Of a DNA stretch of 64,000 nt, positions 28,674 through 35,141 are shown one piece after another. Position 1 is the stretch's first letter. The number at the start of each line of letters is the position of its first letter. Where the stretch lies: the NCBI RefSeq assembly GCF_016765795.1, contig NZ_JAESVP010000004.1:124001-188000 (forward strand). Reading direction: 5' to 3'. The notes beneath the pieces are model-generated. The model was given only the letters and a program-made list of their open reading frames with translations. It was not told the DNA's origin and did not search any database. Position numbers and translations under genes: made by a program. The stretch comes from Fuscibacter oryzae. GTDB taxonomy: Bacteria; Pseudomonadota; Alphaproteobacteria; Rhodobacterales; Rhodobacteraceae.

Positions 28674-28688
28674 CCGCCCGTCGGGCGG
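28674..28688 (+). promoter_or_regulatory. GC-rich hairpin immediately before the NRPS ribosome site
   Basis: CCGCCC-GTC-GGGCGG forms a 6-bp hairpin ending 1 base before the AAGGAG ribosome site (28690-28695) of the NRPS gene. It could modulate read-through or translation between the glycosyltransferase and NRPS genes. No T run follows, so it is not a standard terminator. Confidence 0.4.
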
Positions 28689-28700
28689 GAAGGAGTAGTG

Positions 28701-31700
28701 ATGACCCAGTTTTCCGTTTTGCTGATCGGCAATGAAACCCTGACCCATGAATGTGGCGCGCAAATTCTGGCGCGCGGGCATCGGATTGCTGCCGTGGTGT
28801 CGCGCCATGCCGAGGTGCGGAAATGGGCCGTTGGCAATGGTATCCGCGTTGTCGATGCGGGCGATTGGGCGGCGCTGGCGGGAACGCAGGTGGATTGGCT
28901 TTTGTCGGTGGCAAACCTTACCGTGGTTCCGCCGCAGGTGCTGGCCATGGCCAGCAAAGGGGCGGTGAACTTTCACGATGGCCCCTTGCCCGAACATGCC
29001 GGCCTGAACGCGCCGGTGTGGTCTATTCTGGCCGGTGCCGCGCAGCACGGCATTTCGTGGCACATGATCGAAGGCGGCGTGGATGAGGGCGACATTCTTG
29101 AAGCCCGCCGCTTTGACATTGCCCCGAACGACACCGCGCTGACCCTGAACACCCGGTGTTTCGAGGCGGCGCTGGAAAGCTTTCCCGCCGTGCTGGTTCA
29201 GTTGGAAACCGGCCTGCGCCGCCAGCCGCAAGACCTGTCGCGCCGGGGCCTGCATTTGCGCACCGACCGGCCCGCCGCGATGGGGCGGCTGGATTTTGCC
29301 CAACCCGCCGAACAGGTGGCCCGCATGGTCCGCGCGATGGACCATGGCCGCTACTGGAATCCGGTTAGCACCGCCAAGATTGCCACCGGAACCCGCATGC
29401 TGAACGTCGGCACGGTCGAGGTTGAGGCGGGGCAGGGTGCCCCCGGTCAGGTTCTGTCCGCCACGCCCGAAGGGCTGGTGGTTGCCTGCGCCAGCGGTGC
29501 CGTGCGGCTAAACCGCCTGACCTGTCAGGTGAAAGGCGGGGCGATTTGCCCCTCGACCATCACCGAAGCCACTTTGCCGCTTTTGTCGGCGGACGAGGCT
29601 GGGCGCCTGACTGCGGCACTGGCGGCTGTGGTTTCGGGCGAAGGCGCTGTGCGCAAGGCTCTGAAATCCATGAATCCGGCGGCGGTGCCGGGGGCCTTTT
29701 CCGCCACGGTTGCCGATTGGCGCAGCCTGCCGCTGGCAGGCGATCTGGCCGCTTTGGCCTTGGCGGCGGCGCGGGGGCTTGGGTTGCAGGATGTGACGAT
29801 TGCTTATGGTGGTGCGGGCCTGCCGGGCTATCTGGCCGATTGGGTTCCGGTTCCGCTTGCCACCAGCGGAACGCTGGCCGAGGCGCGCACTGCGCTGGAT
29901 GCTGCGCTGACCAAGGCCGTCGCAACGCCGACATGGCCGCTCGATCTGATGACCCGCGATGCCGCGCTGCAAGGGGTGGTGGCTCCGCAACTGGCGCTGT
30001 CGCAATCGGGTGCTGTTCCGGGCAGCGTCATCACCCTGACGCCTGCCGCCCTGCACTATGATGCCGCCCGCCTGCCCGAGGCTGAGGCGCAGGCGATTGC
30101 CATCCGCATCGCCGCGCTGGCCGCGACCCTTGCCGCCACTGCCCCCGATACGCCCTTTGCTGCCCTGCCCAACATGACCTCCGCCGAACAGGCGCAGGTC
30201 ACATCTGACTGGAACGCAACCCTTGGCCCCCGCACCACCCTTTGCGTGCATCAGGCGTTCGAGGCGCAGGTGGCCCGCACCCCCGACGCCATCGCGCTGG
30301 TCTGCGAGGGGCAGGCGCTGACCTATGCCGCCCTGAACACCCGCGCAAACCGTGCCGCGCATGTGCTGGTTTCCATGGGTGTCACCCCCGGCACGTTGGT
30401 GGGCCTGTATTGCCGCCGCAGCCTCGATCTGGTGATCGGCGCACTGGCCATCCAAAAGGCGGGCGGGGCCTATGTGCCGATGGACCCGGCCTATCCTGCC
30501 GATCGGATCGCGCTTTATCTGGAGGATTCCGGCTGCCCGGTGGTGGTGACGCAATCGGGCCTGCCGCTCCCTGCCCATGCGGCGCAGGTGCTGGAACTGG
30601 ATACCGATGGGCGCTTGGCCTCGGCCCCGGTGACCAACCCGGAAACCGGCGTCGGCCCGGCAGACATTGCCTATATGATCTATACCAGCGGCTCGACCGG
30701 CCGGCCCAAGGGCGTGATGGTCGAACATCGCAACGTCGCCAACTTCTTCACCGGGATGGATGACCGCATCGGCCCCGATGGCGGGGTGTGGCTGGCCGTC
30801 ACCTCGCTGTCGTTTGACATTTCGGTGCTGGAACTGTTCTGGACGCTAGCGGGCGGCTTCAAGGTGGTGATTTCCTCTGATGAGAACCGGGCGCTCGTTT
30901 CCAGCGGCCGGATCACCTCGGCCAAACAGATGGATTTCTCCATCTACTATTGGGGCAATGACGATGGCGTCGGCCCCAAGAAGTACGAACTGCTGCTGGA
31001 AGGTGCCCGCTTCGCCGACACCCATGGGTTCGTGGCGGTCTGGACGCCCGAGCGCCACTTTCACGCCTTTGGCGGGCCCTATCCGAACCCCTCGGTCACG
31101 GGCGCTGCCGTAGCGGCGGTGACCAGGAATATCAGCGTGCGCGCAGGCTCTTGCGTCGTTCCCCTGCACCATCCGGCACGGATTGCCGAGGAATGGGCGG
31201 TGATCGACAACCTGACCAACGGCCGCACCGGGCTGGCGATTGCCAGCGGCTGGCAGCCAGAGGATTTCGTGCTCCGCCCGGAAAACACCCCGCCCGCCAA
31301 CAAGGCCGCGATGTATGCCGCCGCCGATCAGGTGCGTCGCTTGTGGCGCGGTGAGGGGGTTGATTTCCCCAAGTCCGACGGCAGCATGTTCACCGTGAAA
31401 ACCCAGCCGCGCCCGGTGTCAAAGGAACTGCCCCTGTGGGTGACCACCGCAGGCAACCCCGAGACGTGGCGAGAGGCGGGCGAACTGGGCGCCAATGTGC
31501 TGACCCACCTTCTGGGCCAGTCGGTTGACGAGGTTGCGACCAAGATCAAGATCTACCGCGAGGCGCGGGCCAAGGCCGGACATGATCCGGAAGCCGGCGT
31601 CGTCACCCTGATGCTGCACACCTATGTGGGCCGCGACCGTGATCAGGTGCGCCGTGTGGCCGAAGGCCCGATGAAGGCCTATCTGGCGGCTGCCGTGGGG

Positions 31701-33233
31701 CTGGTGAAGCAATACGCCTGGGCCTTCCCGGCCTTCAAGAAACCGGCGGGCGTGACCAACCCGATGGACATCGACCTGCGCACCCTGTCGGATGAAGAAA
31801 ACGCCGCGATCCTCGATTTCGCCTTCCAGCGCTATTTCGACGATTCGGGCCTGTTCGGCACGGTGGATGACGCCATTGCCCGCGTTGAACAACTGAAGCG
31901 TATTGGCGTGGGCGAGGTCGCCTGCCTGATCGACTATGGCATCGCGCCGGAAAAGGTGCTGGAGGGGCTGTATCCGCTGGCCGAAGTGGTCAAGCGCGCC
32001 AACTCGGGCGGCGGGGTTGAGGAGGATGATTACTCCATCGCCGCCCAACTGATCCGCCACAACGTCACCCACCTGCAATGCACCCCGTCGATGGCGCGGA
32101 TGATTGCGATGAATGAGGAGGCGCGGGGTGCCCTGTTGGGCCTGAAAACCCTGATGGTCGGTGGCGAGGCGCTGGCCGGCGCGCAGGTGGCCGATTTGCG
32201 CAAGGCGACGGGTGCGCGCATCCTGAACATGTACGGCCCGACCGAAACCACCATCTGGTCCTCGGTCGAGGAGGTGGGCAACGACGATGGCATCCAGAAC
32301 ATCGGCAGGCCCTTGGTGAACCAGCAGATGTATGTGCTGGATGAGGCTGGCACGCCAGTTCCGCCAGGCGTTCCGGGCGAATTGTGGATCGGCGGCGATG
32401 GCGTGACGCGCGGCTATTGGCAGCGCGCGGATCTGACGGCAGAGCGGTTCAAGCCCGACCTCTTTGTCACGTCTGACCGCGCCGCCCCTTGGGGTGCGCG
32501 GATGTATCAGACCGGCGATCTGGTGCGCTGGCGGGCGGATGGCAAGCTCGACTACATCGGCCGTACCGATTTTCAGGTGAAACTGCGCGGCTATCGGATC
32601 GAATTGGGGGAGATCGAGGCGGTGCTAGAGGCCCAGCCCGGCGTAACGCAGGCGGTCGTTATGGCGCGCGAGGATACCCCCGGCGACCTGCGTCTGGTCG
32701 GTTATTACAGCGGTACGGCGACCGAGGCAGCCCTGCGCCCTGCGCTGGCCACCGGCCTGCCCGAACATATGGTGCCCGCGCATTTCGTGCGGCTGGACAG
32801 CTTTCCGCTGACCCCCAACCGCAAGGTCGACCGCAAGGCACTGCCCGCGCCTAACGCCGCCCCCGTTGCGACCGAGGCCTTCGTCGCGCCGGACGAGGGG
32901 ATCGAGGCGCAGTTGGCCACGATCTGGCAAAAGGTGCTGGGCGTGCCCAAGGTCGGCAGCCGCGACAACTTTTTTGCACTGGGCGGGCATAGCCTTTTGG
33001 CCGTGCAGGCGCATCGGGAAATTCGCGACGGGTTGGGCATCAAAAAGCTGTCGATCACCGACATCTTCCGTTTCCCAACCCTGTCGGCGCTGGCGAAACA
33101 TCTGGATGACGGGCCGAAACCCGTCGCAGCGCCCGTGGCGCCGCAGGCCCTGTCTGACCGGGCCGATGCCCGCAATGATGCCATGGCGCGGCGGCTGGCG
33201 ATGCGGGCGCGGCGGACCGGGGCGGATGCCTGA
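28701..33233 (+). CDS. Formyltransferase-adenylation(luciferase-like monooxygenase)-PCP synthetase, one NRPS module without a condensation domain
   Basis: This 1510-residue protein starts at an ATG with an AAGGAG site. Residues 1-310 are a formyltransferase with the Asn90/His92/Asp128 catalytic triad (VNFHDGPLPEHAGLNAP, VDEGDIL). Residues 310-510 look like the tail of a decayed condensation domain: no HHxxxDG, but a C-to-A linker MTSAEQAQVTSDWNAT. The adenylation domain then shows YTSGSTGRPKG at 661-671 and SFDISVLEL (Asp706). It is split by a luciferase-like flavin monooxygenase of the MupA/Atu3671 type (about 743-1095; ERHFHAFGG, GLAIASGWQ). It resumes with NMYGPTETTIW near 1177, YQTGDLVRW and NRKVDRKALP. 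The PCP Ser is 1431. My hand-aligned specificity code is D-I-L-Q-M-G-M-I-W-K, two conservative changes from the known glycine code. It has no TE, so release must occur elsewhere. Confidence 0.93.
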   Translation: MTQFSVLLIGNETLTHECGAQILARGHRIAAVVSRHAEVRKWAVGNGIRVVDAGDWAALAGTQVDWLLSVANLTVVPPQVLAMASKGAVNFHDGPLPEHAGLNAPVWSILAGAAQHGISWHMIEGGVDEGDILEARRFDIAPNDTALTLNTRCFEAALESFPAVLVQLETGLRRQPQDLSRRGLHLRTDRPAAMGRLDFAQPAEQVARMVRAMDHGRYWNPVSTAKIATGTRMLNVGTVEVEAGQGAPGQVLSATPEGLVVACASGAVRLNRLTCQVKGGAICPSTITEATLPLLSADEAGRLTAALAAVVSGEGAVRKALKSMNPAAVPGAFSATVADWRSLPLAGDLAALALAAARGLGLQDVTIAYGGAGLPGYLADWVPVPLATSGTLAEARTALDAALTKAVATPTWPLDLMTRDAALQGVVAPQLALSQSGAVPGSVITLTPAALHYDAARLPEAEAQAIAIRIAALAATLAATAPDTPFAALPNMTSAEQAQVTSDWNATLGPRTTLCVHQAFEAQVARTPDAIALVCEGQALTYAALNTRANRAAHVLVSMGVTPGTLVGLYCRRSLDLVIGALAIQKAGGAYVPMDPAYPADRIALYLEDSGCPVVVTQSGLPLPAHAAQVLELDTDGRLASAPVTNPETGVGPADIAYMIYTSGSTGRPKGVMVEHRNVANFFTGMDDRIGPDGGVWLAVTSLSFDISVLELFWTLAGGFKVVISSDENRALVSSGRITSAKQMDFSIYYWGNDDGVGPKKYELLLEGARFADTHGFVAVWTPERHFHAFGGPYPNPSVTGAAVAAVTRNISVRAGSCVVPLHHPARIAEEWAVIDNLTNGRTGLAIASGWQPEDFVLRPENTPPANKAAMYAAADQVRRLWRGEGVDFPKSDGSMFTVKTQPRPVSKELPLWVTTAGNPETWREAGELGANVLTHLLGQSVDEVATKIKIYREARAKAGHDPEAGVVTLMLHTYVGRDRDQVRRVAEGPMKAYLAAAVGLVKQYAWAFPAFKKPAGVTNPMDIDLRTLSDEENAAILDFAFQRYFDDSGLFGTVDDAIARVEQLKRIGVGEVACLIDYGIAPEKVLEGLYPLAEVVKRANSGGGVEEDDYSIAAQLIRHNVTHLQCTPSMARMIAMNEEARGALLGLKTLMVGGEALAGAQVADLRKATGARILNMYGPTETTIWSSVEEVGNDDGIQNIGRPLVNQQMYVLDEAGTPVPPGVPGELWIGGDGVTRGYWQRADLTAERFKPDLFVTSDRAAPWGARMYQTGDLVRWRADGKLDYIGRTDFQVKLRGYRIELGEIEAVLEAQPGVTQAVVMAREDTPGDLRLVGYYSGTATEAALRPALATGLPEHMVPAHFVRLDSFPLTPNRKVDRKALPAPNAAPVATEAFVAPDEGIEAQLATIWQKVLGVPKVGSRDNFFALGGHSLLAVQAHREIRDGLGIKKLSITDIFRFPTLSALAKHLDDGPKPVAAPVAPQALSDRADARNDAMARRLAMRARRTGADA

Positions 33234-33861
33234 CCTTCTGGCGGCCTTGCGGGCGGTCTTGCCTTCGGGCGTGGTTAGTGCTGCGCCCGACGACAGCCCC
33301 CTTTGGCCGGTTGAACAGATTGGCCCGGCTGTGCCCGGTCGTCTGGCAGAGTTTGCTGCGGGCCGGTCTGCCGCCCGCGCCGCCATGCGGGCGCTGGGTC
33401 ATAACCCGGCAGCTATCCCAGCCGGGGCTGACCGCGCGCCCCTCTGGCCCGCCGGTCTGACCGGATCGATCACCCATTGCGCCGGGGCCTGCCTTGCTGT
33501 GGTGGGCAGAACAACGCAATGGGCCGGGCTGGGGTTGGACGCAGAGCCTGTTGCTAACCTTGAACCGGCGCTGTGGCCGACCCTGCTTGCCGAAGGCGAA
33601 AGCGTAGCAGACGGGCAAGCAGCTTTGGCTCTTTTTGTCGCCAAAGAAGCGGCTTACAAGGCGCAATATGCCCTGAGCCGGCAGCTTTTCGATTTTCAGA
33701 CCCTGCGGCTGATCTGGCAGGGTGACCGCTTTGGGGCCGCGTTTACCCGCGCCGTAGCACCCTTTGCGTCAGGCACCGTCTTGTCCGGGCAGATGGTGCG
33801 GACATCCGGCCATCTTGCCGCCTTCGTCGCAATCGCGGCACAGGAGCAACGAATTCCTTAG
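33226..33861 (+). CDS. 4'-phosphopantetheinyl transferase (EntD/Sfp type)
   Basis: The start overlaps the end of the NRPS gene by 8 bp. The 211-residue protein carries the family motifs SITHCAG, the Mg-binding GLDAEPVA, and LFVAKEAAYKAQY, which correspond to the (F/W)xxKE(A/S)xxK signature. It would convert the apo PCP and ACP of the two synthases to the phosphopantetheine form. A dedicated, coupled PPTase is a strong sign that the cassette is a functional unit. Confidence 0.92.
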   Translation: MPDLLAALRAVLPSGVVSAAPDDSPLWPVEQIGPAVPGRLAEFAAGRSAARAAMRALGHNPAAIPAGADRAPLWPAGLTGSITHCAGACLAVVGRTTQWAGLGLDAEPVANLEPALWPTLLAEGESVADGQAALALFVAKEAAYKAQYALSRQLFDFQTLRLIWQGDRFGAAFTRAVAPFASGTVLSGQMVRTSGHLAAFVAIAAQEQRIP

Positions 33862-33872
33862 ACACACTCCAT

Positions 33873-33900
33873 CGTCGCGCTATTGTGCCCCGACGCGACG
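33873..33900. promoter_or_regulatory. Inverted repeat CGTCGCG-N14-CGCGACG
   Basis: Perfect 7-bp arms lie at 33873-33879 and 33894-33900, between the PPTase stop and the ribosome site of the next small gene. It may be an operator for the small membrane protein gene or a weak transcript-end hairpin. No T run follows. Confidence 0.3.
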
Positions 33901-33919
33901 CTTTGGGAGGAGCTGCCCC

Positions 33920-34102
33920 GTGAACAAACTGATTGCCCTGATCTGCGTGATCAGCTGGTCAGGCTTTTGGGCCTTCGGCTATCTGGCCTTGTCGGCCAGC
34001 AGCGCCGATGCGCGGCAGATGACCATGGCTGCCTTGCTGGCGGCAGCGGGGTTTCTGACCGGAACCTTCGCTTATATGGCCTTGGTCCGGCGCCACCCCT
34101 GA
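33920..34102 (+). CDS. Small two-helix membrane protein, 60 residues
   Basis: I choose the GTG at 33920 because GGGAGGAG (33905-33912) sits 7 bp upstream. The protein is two hydrophobic helices (about residues 3-24 and 36-55) joined by a short polar turn, with a basic RRHP end. No family was recognised. It is convergent with fdsD (3 bp between stops) and downstream of the PPTase, so it may be a by-product of the cassette or an independent gene. The longer frame back to 33764 is inside the PPTase gene. Confidence 0.6.
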   Translation: MNKLIALICVISWSGFWAFGYLALSASSADARQMTMAALLAAAGFLTGTFAYMALVRRHP

Positions 34103-34105
34103 CGG

Positions 34106-34342
34106 TCAGGCAGCTTCTGCCGGGCGGCGGATTTTCACCGCAGCATCTAGCACCAGCGGGCGCAAGCCGTTGCCGCCAGCGTCCAGCACCTCGAACAGGT
34201 GGCGCCGCATCCGGGGTTCCCAGAAGTCATTGATATGAGAGGCCAGCCCCTCGATCCCTTGGTCATGGGGCTTTGATTCCATGAATTTGGCGATCTGGTT
34301 GGCCATATAGATCAGCTTGGCATGGGGCGCGTCATGCGACAT
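34106..34342 (-). CDS. fdsD: Formate dehydrogenase delta subunit FdsD
   Basis: From the ATG at 34342 this is a 78-residue protein with the FdsD layout: KLIYMANQIAKFMES, GLASHINDFWEPRMRRHLF, and a basic C-terminus. It belongs to the NAD-dependent molybdenum formate dehydrogenase and is needed for assembly or activity, probably with the sulfurtransferase FdhD. It overlaps the end of fdhD by 11 bp and is the last gene of the fds operon. Confidence 0.9.
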   Translation of the reverse strand: MSHDAPHAKLIYMANQIAKFMESKPHDQGIEGLASHINDFWEPRMRRHLFEVLDAGGNGLRPLVLDAAVKIRRPAEAA

Positions 34343-35141
34343 CTGCGGCCTCCTCGGGGGCAATGCGGTGGGAATGGGTGAAAACTTCAAAACCGTCCCT
34401 GCGGGCAAGGCCGATCAGGGTGATGCCCGCCTTGTCGGCCATGTCGACGGCGGTGGCCGTGGGGGCAGAGGCGGCGATGATCATGGCAAAGCCGGCGGCG
34501 GCGGCCTTTTGCACCATGTCGATCGAGGTGCGGCAGGTCAGCACTAGCGCGCCATCGACATGCGGGGCACGGGCCAGCGCGCCGATCAACTTGTCCAGCG
34601 CGTTGTGGCGGCCAACATCCTCGCGCGCGGCAAGGATGCCTGCGCCCGGCGCCCAGAAGGCGGCAGCATGGGCGGCGCGGGTAATGTCATGCAGGGGCTG
34701 ATGATCAGTCAGCGCCGCCATCGCCGCCATGATCTGGTTGGGCGACAGGGTAAACCCCTGTTCGGTAACCACACGGGGTTTGCGCGCCGCCTCTTCCAGA
34801 CTGTCGATGCCGCACAGCCCGCAGCCCACCGGTCCGGCCATTGACCGCCGCCGCGCGCTTTGCCGCGCCTGGGCCGCATCTTTCAGCCAGATTTGCAGAT
34901 CAATGCCAAGCTCGGCCTCAACCACCTCAATGCTGTCGATCTCTTCTGGCATCGCAATGCCCTCGGTCAGCGAAAAGCCATAGGCGAAGTCGGTCAGATC
35001 GGCGGGCGTCGCCATCATCACGGCTTGGGTCGATCCGTTGTAGGTAATGGCCACCGCCACCTCTTCTGGCAGCTCTCGGCTGCCGTCAGAGGCGCGGCCC
35101 TGCCCGAAGGCAAGGCGCGCGTGGGGGCGGTGGGTTATCAT
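34332..35141 (-). CDS. fdhD: Formate dehydrogenase accessory sulfurtransferase FdhD (FdsC)
   Basis: The 269-residue cytosolic protein carries the FdhD sulfur-transfer motif GCGLCGI near residue 105. It also has the conserved blocks DFAYGFSLTEGI, EDVGRHNALDKLIG and LTCRTSIDMVQKAAAAG. It transfers sulfur to the Mo-bis-MGD cofactor before insertion into FdsA. Its start overlaps the fdsA stop (ATGA), placing it in the operon as fdsG-fdsB-fdsA-fdhD-fdsD, the order known from Rhodobacter capsulatus. Confidence 0.95.
   Translation of the reverse strand: MITHRPHARLAFGQGRASDGSRELPEEVAVAITYNGSTQAVMMATPADLTDFAYGFSLTEGIAMPEEIDSIEVVEAELGIDLQIWLKDAAQARQSARRRSMAGPVGCGLCGIDSLEEAARKPRVVTEQGFTLSPNQIMAAMAALTDHQPLHDITRAAHAAAFWAPGAGILAAREDVGRHNALDKLIGALARAPHVDGALVLTCRTSIDMVQKAAAAGFAMIIAASAPTATAVDMADKAGITLIGLARRDGFEVFTHSHRIAPEEAADVA

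Noticed and set aside
21286-33861. Siderophore cluster
   Set aside because: The MupA/Atu3671-type monooxygenase occurs in one siderophore system, but there is no TonB receptor, iron transporter or hydroxamate/catechol gene here.
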